Of a stretch of 64,000 nucleotides of DNA, positions 1 to 11,557 are shown piece after piece. The stretch lies in the NCBI RefSeq assembly GCF_032854445.1, contig NC_088301.1, forward strand, positions 39,357,187-39,421,186, given 5' to 3'. Each line of letters opens with the position of its first letter. The first letter of the stretch is position 1. This stretch comes from Liolophura sinensis (lineage: Eukaryota; Mollusca; Polyplacophora; Chitonida; Chitonidae). Under the pieces are notes generated by a model. That model searched no databases. It was not told the origin of the DNA and was given only the letters and a program-made list of their open reading frames with translations. Made by a program: the position numbers and the translations under genes.

Positions 1-274
1 AAGCATATAGCTTTTGTCAAGATTTATCAGCCTTTGTCAATATCTCCCCTGACACATTTTATAGTGAGAATTTCGCAACTACTTCAGGGACTTGACTATT
101 GTATTGCATATACATGTGTGTGACATATAGACCTTGGAAATTAGTTTCCTGCATGTCATATTGGGGTTAATAGTGAAGGTCACTGAAAGGTTACTTTTCC
201 AACCAAGTTTTGATTTCACTATCCAAGTTACTGTACCAATTCTGTGAATCTTACATTGCTACTTTTCCTTCCAG

Positions 275-336
275 GAAGCCGTAAATCTGAGGAAGTTAAA
301 CCCTTGATGGCAGATGAAGAAGAAAATATTTTATAA
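275..336 (+). CDS. 3' terminal coding exon of an unidentified gene (partial)
   Basis: A pyrimidine-rich tract ending in CCAG precedes position 275. From there a 62-nt frame runs to TAA at 334-336, the first two bases completing a codon begun in the previous exon. The encoded tail is short and charged, reading SRKSEEVKPLMADEEENIL. An acidic end with a PLM/PLL-like patch is common on cytosolic tails of multi-pass membrane proteins, but that is only a resemblance and I cannot name the gene. All other exons lie upstream of the window. The terminal-exon call rests on the acceptor, the open frame and the absence of any good coding continuation; a chance frame of this length is possible. Confidence 0.5.
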
Positions 337-3300
337 CAGTGGACATAATGATGTGGGACAATCAAAAACTTTTTGGAAGGGATATGAATGTATTGATTAT
401 GGTAGGTAGAGTGCATCTGTGTGTATCAGATCACTGAAGACAGTGCTGGGAGACACTCTGTTGAACTTTGTGATACTGTAAAAAAAAAAAAAAAACTGAC
501 TCATTGTGATTTATCACATCTTCCTGGGAAGTATCCTCATTTTATCACCTTTTGTCTTTAATTAGACAGGGTGAACAACCTGTCTTTCCGAACTTTAAAT
601 GAATACTCTGGTTTTGGGTTCTTTGAACCGGTCTTTGCCAGTGACACCAACCATCATTTTTGCCCCCTAAACTTGCCCCCCCCCCCTTCCCAAATCATTT
701 GTCGATATATAGAGACAAACGTGTATGACACCATTTTGGTGTTTGCAGCCATAATATGTGTATAGGGAAAGGTTCTGATGGATAGGTGCTTGAAGTGGTG
801 TCAAGGCTCTCATAGTCTTTGTATTGTTATATTGTGAACTAAAAATTGTTTGGGTGTAAATGAAAAGATGTAAGATAGAACTATTGTGTTTTTAAGTCAA
901 TCAATTTATAAAATTACTGTTGTGAAATAAGAAGTTGTTACAGTCTTGTAGTTGTTGAGAATTGGTAAACAAGTTTCCCAGTTTGCAATGGCACTGGAGT
1001 GTTTTATGGCTAACATTAGGCAGTTACATATACTCAGAGAAAGGCTAAGAGGTTGTGTATGCCTGTTAGGTATACATTTGAAACATTTTATCTATCTTAC
1101 CATGTCTTAGGCAATACAACTTGACTGAAATTTTTGAGGGTGGATTAGGCATTTTTTATAAACAACCTTAAACGTACATTAAAAGAAAATGTGGATGTGA
1201 CAAGGGAGCATATCTGTTAAGGCCTTGTGTGATAAATGGTTTTATCTCATTAAAAACTTTAAAATTCTTAGAATTTTCTTTCCATGACAATTTTGGATAT
1301 GAGTGCAACATAAAGGTGAGAAGTTGTCATTATTGTGTAACAGTTTATCCGTTTAACTACTTCGAAATGCTTAAGTACTGAGCATACCACTTTTCCAGAC
1401 TATGGGCCTACATATGTAATGTGTATGGTATTGAATAGAAATGAGTCCTTACCCTTAAGTAGAAAGCCTTAGACAAAACTACAGTTGTGAGAGTAAATGT
1501 GTTTAGCCCCAACCAAGTGTCTGTTTCATACTCATTGTAGGTGTATAGTTATATTCTTCTTAAGACATCATTGTTGTCATAGATATTCTATGTATGAGGT
1601 TTTCTGTGAGGATGTGTGTATATATTTGGGGAGCTGTATTCTTATATGTTTAATTGAAGTCTGGAAGATTCAGCTAATACAGTTAATGGTTAAATCTTTT
1701 ATGCTTATTTTTGAACGATGATGTCACATGTAGATTCAGTTTTCATTTTTGTTGTTTTTTTGTGCTTAGTCTCCACGCTGTACAGAGCACCTGCCATCCC
1801 AATCTACAATCATTTCACCACACTACAAGTACATTTATCACATGTTAGTATCGTTAGGTCCATGTACAATGTTTCACTGCATATCAGAAGATGACTCTAT
1901 AGGCATTCTTTGTGGTAGAATATGTTAGCAGCCATTTCAGGCATGTGACTCTTTAAGAAAATTGAATTCTTCTATGAAACAAATCCCAATTAGTCATCTG
2001 TAAACTGTAAATGTGTTGTGCTGGATACATTAATTTATCTAAAATTTGAACTCTTAAGTTGTGTGCCCATTTTCCCAGAAAAGTCTGAGACTAATATGCT
2101 GATCTTTGAAAGGTCTTTTGGGATTTGTTTGTTTGGAAGGTGATATTCTAAGTAGCAGTAAATGTTTCAGGACCAAAAGAAATATTACATGCTATCTGTT
2201 TGCTTATAAAGATACACTTTGTGGATCAAACTTTTATGCCATTTACAATACATGCAATTACCCAACAGTATAGGAGGTATTTGTAAAATACTCTTCATGG
2301 ATAAGAGGTTTTAAACATAACTGTACCTGAAGAAAAACCGAGGATATACTAACTTGATTTGTGATCTGCAGGGTAAAATATTTCTTGGCCAATTCTCTTT
2401 CCTCCGATCTCAGTTGTATTCAGGCATTTAAATTTGGCAAATGTAATTTGGGCACTTGGAGTAATTCTATATTGTAAATAAGCACAAATGTTACATATGC
2501 TCAGATCTTCATTTTACTTTGTCAGTAAGCCATTTCTGGTGGTATTGTCAATTGATTTTCATGAAATTTCAGTTGAATGAAACATGTGTTTTGAACTCAG
2601 AAATGTGATCAGAGATGCTGAAATATAGATTACATACAATCTGGGAAAGCCCTAAGATATATCAGATACGTATATATTATCCTAGAGTCATTACAAAATC
2701 TGTATTTTTTAATCATAATTTGTTATAATTTTCCAAATAGCTGTGGTCATTTATTCGAGTTATGTAAAGTATCTTACCCTGAAGCTTTAAGCCTGAATTC
2801 CATTACATGTGAGGGAACTGAGGCAAGCTACTTATTATGTCGTGCATTTTCATGAATTGGTTTTCATGGTGTCATTGTTCAAGAGGATAAGTACAGTTCC
2901 AACCACATGAACTTGGGATATCATTTTTAATATCAGCGACCAGTGAAAATAACTTTGAAAAAAAAGTACATGAACTAAGCTATTTCAACTTGTAGTGCCC
3001 ATCTCTTAAGTCAAACGAAATAGAGCCTCTCCTCTTATTCCATTGGTTGTATGCAAATAAGGTTAAAGAGGCTTTACCAGAGATTTTGGGCAAAAAATCG
3101 CTAAGTCGAATCAGATTTAACTATTTACCTAGAATTACCTCATTGTTGCCTTTCAGTAAATACCTGGGTCAGACTAATACCTGTACTATTTACTGTATAG
3201 TGATAAATTGATTCTGAGGTTTAAAAAAGTTATAAAACAAACTGCATTAGAAATTTTGAAACTTTATTGACGATTTTTAGCGGTAAAACATTCACGGACG

Positions 3301-3549
3301 AGGCTGATATTTTGTGAAAAGCATTTGGGATATTCTAAAAAAAAAAACACAGCAAAAATTTGATTGGATGAATGCTGAATTATTTTTTGCCCAAAATCTT
3401 GGGTGTAAGTTATAATCCAGACTATGTTAACATAGCTATAGATTAACCCATGATTTCATGATCGTTAGGCAAAATTTGTTAGCTTACAGTTTGTAGAGGT
3501 ATTGTCATAGTGGTTGACACCTGTCCATTTCAGTATCTTTTGAAGGCTT

Positions 3550-3860
3550 CGAACCAAGTTTACCAAAGTCTTACCATATGTACATGTACACATTACATGT
3601 AGGCATTGGGAAGAACTTTTTTAATTTGGTGTGACCTGGGTCAATCTTTTGAAGGTTATTGGTGTCATTAAAATCATTTTTGTAAAAGGCTTGTAAATGG
3701 AATATCTCTTAGTCTATAAGTCTACAAGCAATGCGAATGTTTTCATCAAGCTTGTGCCAAATGTGCACCTTGTCATTTAGAGGAACTCTATTAATTTTCA
3801 TTGATCGTGATATATTTTCAAGCTATTTTTCATTAGGCCTGCGTCTCCATTACCTTGTTC
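3550..3860 (+). repeat. Diverged copy of the ~145-bp dispersed repeat also found near 38 kb
   Basis: The sequence shares an ordered set of blocks with 37.7-38.2 kb: 'ATATGTACA', a 'GGTCAATTxxTTCAAGG' block, 'GGCTTGTAAA', 'ATATCTC' and 'TGCACCTxGTCAT', in the same order and at similar spacing. It has no long ORF and no visible terminal repeats. Confidence 0.5.
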
Positions 3861-4181
3861 AACACATTTTATCTCTGCAACTGGGCTTACTGCCAAGGAG
3901 TATCTAGTTAATTGCACAGTATTCTTGAAACTGCTGTAATGTGGTGCAACTCAAATTAGCAAATATTGCTCATGTGAATGTTTGTACATGTACTTATTTG
4001 CAGTCGCGTTGTTTTCCCATGTATGCCAGTTTGTGGATCAGGATTTGTACATACTTATTTTCATTTTGGTAATCCCGAATTGTCTTCCATGCCAAGACTT
4101 CATTGCATTGCTTAAAGTATGTATATGCTTTCCATACGCTTCTTTGTTTTGTGTGTGTGTGTGTGCATGCATATGCTTGTG

Positions 4182-4187
4182 AATAAA
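4182..4187 (+). terminator. Candidate poly(A) signal AATAAA
   Basis: Canonical hexamer followed by a T-rich stretch. It is the first AATAAA downstream of the + strand stop codon at 336. The distance of almost 4 kb makes the assignment to that gene uncertain. Confidence 0.35.
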
Positions 4188-4505
4188 TCAACTTGTTATT
4201 TTAAGAAAAGAACTGGAGCCATTTTATTTGAATTTAGATCTAATTGTGTGCAAATCTTTTTCTTTCGTCAGTGGAAATGATTTTCCACTTGGCAATGTCT
4301 TCAGTATGTGATCTTCCTTGCAGATGGGAAAACACATGTAGTTGGTTTTTCTACATGTATCAATCTATTCTCAGTTTCCAATCATGCTTCCGCAAAATGC
4401 TTTCTTGGAGGCTTTATGCAGTTTGGTTGACAGGTGCTTCTTTAGGGGTGGTTTCCTGTATTACCCATAGACCTAAGCAATATTTGTATGTATAAAAGAA
4501 ATGAA

Positions 4506-4650
4506 AAGGTCTGCCAGCAACCTGTAGATGGCGGTGGATTTCCCTCAAGCTGTGAATAGTTTTCTCTCACCATAAAGCTGCTCGCCGTGGTATAAGTGAA
4601 ATATTCTTGAGTACAGCGTAAAACACCCGAAAATGAATAAATAAAAGAAA
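4506..4650 (+). mobile_element. SINE family A, 5'-truncated copy
   Basis: Contains the family body (CTGCCAGCAACCTG, TTCTCTCACCATAA, AAGTGAAATATTCTTGAGTA, GCGTAAAACACC) and an AATAAATAAA tail. The tRNA-like head is missing. It is one of about ten copies in the window. Confidence 0.8.
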
Positions 4651-4995
4651 TGCACTAATCAGTTCAAACCCAAGAAGAAGAGGACATTTTCATATTTGCA
4701 TTCAACTATGACGTGTATATAATGTTTATGGGAGCATGTATCTGGGAAGTAGGTGGTCATTTACAACACCACAGTTAATGCCAGAAATGGTTTACTTAGT
4801 TCACGAAAAAAAAAAAGAGCTGGGGTTGTTTGGTTTGCATCTTGGGTGTTGAAATGAAGAGAGTAAAATGAGTCTGGGGGATTTTCCTGGTTACTGTTAG
4901 AGAACATCGTGCTAGCATGAAATGTCATAGAGGTGGGTGTTGAAAATATTCCCGAGACTTCAACAAAATACCACCATTAATTCAAGAATCGTGGC

Positions 4996-5310
4996 CGCTT
5001 AGGTTCCTAATGGTTAGAGCGTACTCGTGGATGTCGAGAGACCTGGGATCTCACTCATACCAAATACGTTAAAAATGGTACTTCTTGTGGCCTAGCTTCG
5101 CGCCTAACACTCGTAGGTTCCATATATACCCTCATGGTTAGAGCATGGAAACATGACTGGTTGGCCCAGTGTCAGTATAATGTGACTGGGTGGGGTGTTA
5201 TGTCTGGTTACTTCGGCATGATACTTTACTGACGGCAGCACTTTGGCCGCATGGACTCGCCCTGCCACAAGAAGACACAATATATGTACAAACACCTAAA
5301 TACACAAGCA
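4996..5310 (+). mobile_element. SINE family B, tRNA-headed copy
   Basis: A tRNA-like stretch with TGGTTAGAGC (A-box-like) is followed by the family body containing AGTATAATGTGACTGGGTGG and TTCGGCATGATACTT, ending near ACACAATATATG. The same body blocks recur at 15.75-16.04 kb. The - strand frame across it is an accident of the repeat. Confidence 0.65.
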
Positions 5311-5320
5311 TACATACATA

Positions 5321-5326
5321 TTTATT
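5321..5326 (-). terminator. Poly(A) signal of the lectin gene
   Basis: TTTATT on the + strand reads AATAAA on the - strand, about 180 nt downstream of the lectin stop codon at 5509. This gives a compact 3' UTR. Confidence 0.55.
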
Positions 5327-5508
5327 AATTTCAGAATGGAATTTGATATGGATGCACATGTTTTTCATATCAGTTCACGTAAAGAAGGTTAATTTATGGA
5401 ACAATGACCGTTGTGTACAGTTTTCACACTGTCTTCGTTGTAAACTGGGTTCTGCTAGTTCACACTTTTTTCTGAATTGCCGCTTGGAAAACTTGACCCA
5501 GGAGATGG

Positions 5509-8500
5509 TCAAGAATACGCCATGACGCATTCATATTGGTCACAGCCCGTTGTCTGCTGACATTTGTAAACGAAAGCGGAGCATCCTTGTGTACGCATAC
5601 AAAGAAGACCGCAATCGACCTCCTTCCGAGCCCTGAACGTCAGCGTTGTGTTTAGGCGTTCAAGAACATCATCTACATTATCCGTCAGGTAAAACATGGC
5701 GTCTCTACCGTAACTGACACTAGTGTCATTGGTCGTTCTGGAAGATTCCCAGGGAAGACCGAGCTGATAGGCCACCACAGCTTCTGCAAAATATGCCACA
5801 GGTACGTTTGTAAAATGTAATTAATTTATTCATAAGTTTGTAACAAACACAAGCTATTAAACTCGGAACACCAATCAGATAAATATTAAAAAGATATTGC
5901 TACATTAAATGTATAGTACATGTACACAAAAGAGGCCACGTTAAAGGTCCAACAAGTGTATAAATAAATCAATGATGTAAACAAGGTTTATGCTTTGATT
6001 AAAACTTCCTTTAGGATTTATTTCTCAAGATTAACTGTGAGCACAGCTCATAATGTTAACCGTCTTTGATATGTGCAATTTTGGTGCACCGCATTAGGTT
6101 GAAGAAGAAGAAACAACTAAGAGTGCACAAAAGTACAGCTGTTCATTAAAATTTCTATACTTGCCTCGTTTGCAAATAAACACTGACATTATGTTTTTGC
6201 ATGGGGCTGGGTATAGCTGACCATTACCACCCAGTATAGCACCGCACATGTCGATATTGTAAGTGTCTTCTGGCGCTGAAAGTTAAATTATCAGTGTAGA
6301 TAGCTTCCAAAACTAACTGGAACTTGATATAAGCAGATACACTGCATTTACATTACATAAGTGGTGTAGAGTATATCTGATCCCATAGTATTAAAGAATT
6401 ATGTAATAAATTGCAAGTCCTAAAAAGCCCCTCGTAACAGGAAAAATTGAAAATGTGGTCTTCTCCAACCCGAAATGTAAAATTGCATGAAAATGAACAA
6501 TCTTCAGAAAAGTGAAACGATTGCCAGGATTTGTAAAATTGACTAAATGTGTCAAAACATTCTTCCAAATCGTAAAATTTTAACATTTATCGAACACGTT
6601 ATCAACATATAACAGGCAAATTTACAGGATTTCTAAGGCTGAGTACCGTATGGTGAGTTTTCAAGACGAGATGTTAAATTCGTAAACTCTTTGGCGTTTC
6701 AAATCACGGTCAAAAGTGGGAAAGTGAATCATGCGCACTAATTTTTAGCAATTTGCTGGATCACAAGCGAACATAAGTTGAATAATAGTATGTACACTAT
6801 GGAAATCGTGGACTTTTTGCACCCGAACTAAATGGACTTCCTAACAATACTTCAGCTCAAATTAGTAGATCGAACAGAACAATTTGTATTTTACTGATAT
6901 GGATATTAATATAATTATACCCAATAATTATGTTTCTATTCCAAATGAAGAAAACGATGCTCTGGCATTTTTGTTTAAAATATTTTCATTTTGGGGGTAT
7001 TTTTATACCTGTTAATTTCCCCTCTATATTACGCATGATATACGTCAACGGTCGGATTATTTTAGCAATTACGTCATCGTTGATTTTGCTCGGAACTCGC
7101 CGAACACTCCGGAAGTGCCTCGAGCCCGGTGAACCATGTCGCTGCAGTCTTTCGCAAGGTGACACGTACACTTATACTGCATGGCTTCTTCTAGCCAGCG
7201 TAGCGCCCTCTTCGCGCCTCAACACTCGCCCCCCATTCGGCCTGTTCTCCACACTCCCGCCCCCATTCGGCCAGACCCGTTCAATTTGTCCCCCACAGTG
7301 TTCTTTTTGAACGAAGGTTCATCGTTGACGTCAACGCTGCACGTTACTGAATTTCCGGACTGTCCGCTGGGGCCTTAAGAAAACTGTACTTTGAAGCCAT
7401 TTTTACGCCTCAAAGTGAAAGTTGAAAAATGTGTTTGTACTGTTGTATGTTATCACACATGATAATAAGCACATTAAGAAATAAAACCAAAGCATTTCAT
7501 TTACCCTTTTATTAAAACAGGATGTCAAACATTTGACGAACATATAAACAAACTTACGTAAAGAGCAAATTCAAGACAATCTCTATTAACAACCGAACAG
7601 AGAATGTGGTCTGTGTAGTCATGTACGAATGATTCACAATTAGTCAACATATAGTGAGTCAAGAGAATTGTGTTTTAGGGGAGTGCACGCCCATATGTAG
7701 GAATATATATCTCTTCACATTACGTTTTCTTGACGTTGCGTGAAAAAGAAACCACTTACGTAAATACCAGCGGGCATATTGCTGAAACGACCCGTCTGTC
7801 CATTCCCAGTTTCCACCGACGACTTTCTTTAAGCCAGACCATCCAAGTAATCCGGGACTCGGAATCCTCTGTAATAAAGTCATCATGATCATGAAGATCG
7901 GAAATAGTACATGAATATAGATACAAGATTCACACTGATTTGCTGTTTATAACATATGTATTTATATGTGCACAAATAAACTCGTCGGCGCCTTTGAAAT
8001 ACTCATTTTACTGATTTTGTCACGTGAACCTATTTCCAAGTCAGTGACATGCATGCAATCAGTTCTCATCTTCGACTTTCAGAGGCCTCCATAGCCTAGG
8101 TGGTAAGCGAGCCAGTGCGGTACACTGACCCACGAGACTCTCACCAAAAAGGTCGTTGTGAGTTCAAGTCCAGCTCATGCTGGCATCATCTCCGGCCTTG
8201 GGTTATCCCCGGGCTCTGTCCGGTTTCTTCATACCGTAATGCTTACACCCGTCGTAACACGATGAAAACACGAATCATGTAAATAAATAAATAAATAAAT
8301 ATGAAAATCTTTGACTTTTGTGTGTCATGGAAGCTTCCACTAATCTTTGTTTTATATATTTCAAAAAGGAATAATAATTCTTACCACACGAATAAAGTCC
8401 TTGATGAAATAATACTCCGTCAAAGACCACACACTGAGTAGGTCGCCACCAAGTCCACGGCAGTGATCCCGGCACTGGTCATGCGTTTTGGACTCTCCAA

Positions 8501-10189
8501 TGTAAAGATAGCACTGTTTACCTCTGATAACCCAGCCAGAGGGGCAGGTATACGTGACGTCTGGTTTCACGAGATGTGAAAAGAATAAGGGATAATGTAC
8601 CTGTATGGTATGTATAGTATTGTTTTTCATGCATCAAATTTCGTATATATAGATTCCAGCTACTGTTCCTACATGCAGACTGTTCTGAAAATTCTTAGAA
8701 AAAAATATTTATGTTCTTGACTACTTGACTGGATTCATAAACACATCGTAGAATACAGATCCTGTTGGTTCATTTGCGTTTGGAGGCATGCAGGGCATTT
8801 CCCCACGCGTTATACATGTTAGTGGCGTCGGAACCGGGGAGTCGGGGCCCAGGGTACCCCCACATTTTCAGGTGGTGGGGGTCCAGATATCCTTGGGACC
8901 CCTACACTTTTTACGTGTGAGGGCGATTTTGATCCGGCAGGGAATACAGTGTATATACTGTGGCACCTGTTTCTAAAATTTCAGTTTTTCCACATTTACT
9001 GAACTAAAATAAGCAACAGAGACTAGATAAAAATCATTATTTTCTAATCAGATAGATTAAATCCGTTCATGATTGATTCTTACCTAACTATATCTGTGTC
9101 TGGCTAAATTCACACTTGGGCTATACACTACATAATTTAGAGCTAGATTCTCTGTGGTTTTCACAAGTAACATGAAGTAAGAAAGTATTCAAAATTATAT
9201 CAAGAGTTTTGAAGTTTCAGATAAGGCTCTTTTATAAAGACTTTTTACATAGCGCAAAAAGGCGCTCATCTGAAGCTGTCATATAAAAGTCAGAGCGCCT
9301 ATGTTACACTTAGAACCACGACGCCTAAACTCGGCGAAATGACTTCCAATTTTTGTCATTTTTCGGCTCCATACTCTTTCAGAACCCCATGTCTTGGGGC
9401 ACCAATTAACTCTGAATGGCTGAAACCTCATCTATGCGACAATCTAGTGTCGCGGAGCGTCTGGGGCCTAATCTGTTCAGGTAGACTTTTAAACTACCAC
9501 CCCACCAAGCTCCCCACTTTTAATCTTTAAATTTTTTTTAACCAAGTCGCTAGATAGCTCACAATACTTTTTAAGCCCCTTGTCTCGGTGCCCTTATTCC
9601 TTGAATATCTTATACTGCTCAAGAATATACGTCCATGGCAATCTATAGTCGCGGAACTTCCGGAGCCTAAGCGACCCCTGGGCCGTCGCCTTTTATAAGC
9701 TGGGGTAAGATTTTCAGCATGTTGCTATAATCTTCAGACCCCATCTCTCGATGCCCGCAAAATGGCTGAGATCTCATTTACGGCAATTCAGAGTTGTCGA
9801 GCTACAGGGGCATGTGCTGCCCCTGGACGACGCCACTGCATGTACTTGGCGAAGTGTAGAGGTTTCGTCCTGGCTGCCCAGTTTCCTACCGTAATAAACC
9901 TCATCATTTAAGTGGAACATTCCATAGTTTATAACACCAATAAAGTAAATAAATAAATCATATGATAGAGAGGATTAGAATTAATTGTATTTCACATATG
10001 TTGTTCAACTCACAGTGCTCAGTGTGTAATTCATCGAAAAACACTGTTCTAAGCGAAGAGGGAACAGAGCAAAGTCATGATTATGCAAAGTTTTCAGATT
10101 TTAGAATCTGTTAAAGGCAACTTTTAATTCTTACCTTGTGATCTCGCAGGAACTAGGAAAAGGAGTAGCCAAAATATACCTTGCATCAT
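5509..10189 (-). CDS. Secreted C-type lectin with C-terminal PAN/apple-like module (5 exons)
   Basis: Exons, read on the - strand: 10189-10135, 8560-8385, 7868-7760, 6275-6165, 5783-5509. Splice phases (1, 0, 1, 1) agree at every join and give 241 residues. Residues 1-18 are a signal peptide (ATG ATG start, hydrophobic core WLLLFLV, end near ARSQ). The C-type lectin domain spans about C24-C148: the long-form pair C24/C35, conserved C52, WSGL at 87-90, WEWTDGS at 98-104, C124, C139 and C148. No EPN/QPD motif precedes C124 (residues there are YLPPEDTYN) and no WND follows, so classical calcium-dependent sugar binding is doubtful. Residues 151-241 carry a CxxxC-x5-CxAFxY pattern like a PAN/apple domain, perhaps for protein binding. 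An extracellular recognition or immune role is inference. Intron 4 uses a GC donor. Confidence 0.85.
7040..7380. promoter_or_regulatory. CpG-dense block inside lectin intron 3
   Basis: The stretch is much richer in C, G and CpG than the DNA around it. It holds a palindromic GTTGACGTCAAC (CRE-like TGACGTCA), a further TACGTCATCG, and two ATTCGGCC repeats. Frames on the + strand (ATG at 7136 and at 7181) are open for short distances but show no recognisable domain. It could be a CpG-rich promoter or enhancer, or an inserted repeat. Confidence 0.3.
8084..8300 (+). mobile_element. SINE family A, near full-length
   Basis: Starts with a tRNA-like head (GGCCTCCATAGCCTAGGTGG with A-box character; B-box-like GAGTTCAAGTCC). 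A diverged body follows, and it ends in (AAAT)n at 8281-8300. It sits in lectin intron 2 on the strand opposite the gene. Confidence 0.75.
8821..9837. mobile_element. Non-autonomous DNA element with 10-bp terminal inverted repeats
   Basis: AGTGGCGTCG at 8821-8830 is matched exactly in inverse by CGACGCCACT at 9828-9837. Both ends are followed inwards by G-rich sequence. The interior holds three imperfect units about 165-190 bp apart, each with an AGxCCCCxTxTCTCGG-like block and a later (C)GCGGAxC(T/G)xCxGGGGCC-like block (near 9378, 9570 and 9735). No transposase frame is present. It lies in lectin intron 1. A clean target-site duplication is not evident; ACATGT-like sequence flanks both ends. 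Confidence 0.5.
9866..9958 (+). mobile_element. SINE family A, degraded 3' fragment
   Basis: Retains CAGTTTCCTACCGTAATAA, AGTGGAACATTCC, AACACCAATAAA and the AAATAAATAAAT tail of the family, with many substitutions. Confidence 0.55.
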
Positions 10190-10909
10190 GGCATCCTGCG
10201 CAAAAACGTACAGCAACAAATATTATTACTCTACAAAGATTTTTCAATATACATTTTGTTTATATCGCTCGGTCTGTCGCATCCGTTTTTCGTTGCTGTC
10301 TGGAAAATATAAGACTGTCTTATGTCTTTACCTGAACACGGTGGATGTAGAGAAAACAGAGCATACAGATACGACTCACGGTGTTCATACTAAGGGTTCG
10401 CTTGGCTGATGACATATGAGAGGCTTTTCACATTAACTTTCTGCCACACTGATCGCACTATACAAGTAGTATCGATGTCTCCATTGTTGGTAGTTCTGCA
10501 GTGGTCGTTTAGTCCAACTTCAATGATCCATTAAGGGCGATGAGTCGATAAATAAAGGTGTGAGCTATTCTTGATCAATCCACTCCTTCAAAAAGCCTCC
10601 CTCGTAACTGACATTTGTCAGGTTATCTGAAAACCAATTAAAGGTCACATCGGAATATGCCAGCAAGGTAAAGTCTCGAAGTATAAAGAAGGGATCTATA
10701 CATTTGTCCATACTGATCAATACTACTGACTCCCTGAAAAGTTTCCTATCGGATTCAGAAATATTATAGATCTTCTGTATGTTTTAACGGAATGTCTGTC
10801 TCCAGTTTTTCTCGAGATTAAAGAGAAGCCTGGCATTGACTGATATGGTTGTCCATGTGTCTGTAGGCCCACTGTACTCCCTGATGAGTCTGGTGACAAT
10901 TGAATCGAT

Positions 10910-11110
10910 ATGACTGACAATATGCTACGTAATATGGAGGAAAAAAGGGAAATATTTTCTCGCGTTCTTGATGGATCCATTAACCCTTTAACATCAACTC
11001 ACAAGACTCTTTTGGACACCTGGGCAAAGTTGGTTGCTTTGTCAAGCAGACTAGATAGATTCAATTATGTCGTGGTTGGATTGAGTGTTATTGTGACACT
11101 TCTCGCGTAA
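10910..11110 (+). CDS. Possible small tail-anchored membrane protein, 66 aa
   Basis: An ATG preceded by an in-frame TGA (10901) opens a 66-codon frame. The product has a charged amphipathic N-terminal half (MEEKREIFSRVLDG) and ends in one hydrophobic segment (YVVVGLSVIVTLLA) right at the stop. That is the layout of a tail-anchored protein. I recognise no family, the start context is weak, and no poly(A) signal is obvious close by. It lies head-to-head with the lectin gene, about 0.7 kb from its start. It may be a chance ORF or one exon of something larger. Confidence 0.2.
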   Translation: MTDNMLRNMEEKREIFSRVLDGSINPLTSTHKTLLDTWAKLVALSSRLDRFNYVVVGLSVIVTLLA

Positions 11111-11165
11111 GCCATTTTCCCGCAAAATGTTCCACCAGAATGCTTCGCTACAGGTTTTTCTATAT

Positions 11166-11240
11166 AATGTATGATTATGGCTTAACGCCACTTCGACAAT
11201 ATTGTAATCATACATGCACCGCAAATATTACTGGCTGGAG
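11166..11240 (+). repeat. Short dispersed repeat (ATGATTATGGCTTAACGC family)
   Basis: The block ATGATTATGGCTTAACGC followed by CACTT and a GxxATATT block occurs here and again at about 52.87 kb. It is probably the tail of another SINE-like family. Confidence 0.45.
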
Positions 11241-11557
11241 AAGGCATAGATGGAGAATCAAAAAAGAGCGTGCATTACTACTGTGTATTTACTCTGATTT
11301 TGTGTATATGTATACCATGCACAATCAGCATTAAGTAGACCAGTTAAGCTTATTTTGTTGTGTCCCTCCATCTGTTTTGTAAACATTTCGCCACTTTACA
11401 ATAAAATATGCAGCACGAAGAGGTCAATCAGTTGGATAGGTAACATCACATAATAATTAAGAATGTTTTATTTTAGAGTTTAAAAACCACGAGTATATAT
11501 CGGTCAGTATTTTAGTTCAAATTTTAGGGACTCCGCACAAATGTGGCATTTGAAAGG

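Larger units (their letters stand above)
337..4210 (+). other. Probable long 3' UTR and downstream sequence, no coding content seen
   Basis: About 3.9 kb with frequent stops in all frames, T-rich on the + strand, and no gene that I can support. It includes a 13-base C run near 677-690 and a short (GT)n near 4151-4165. The first canonical AATAAA is at 4182-4187, so the transcript ending at the 336 stop codon could extend this far. That extent is inference; an earlier non-canonical poly(A) site would shorten it. A dispersed repeat copy lies inside at about 3550-3860. Confidence 0.35.

Noticed and set aside
5104-5525. ORFs of 63 and 111 codons beside the lectin gene
   Set aside because: The first is the antisense of a SINE body; the second overlaps the SINE and the lectin terminal exon on the wrong strand.
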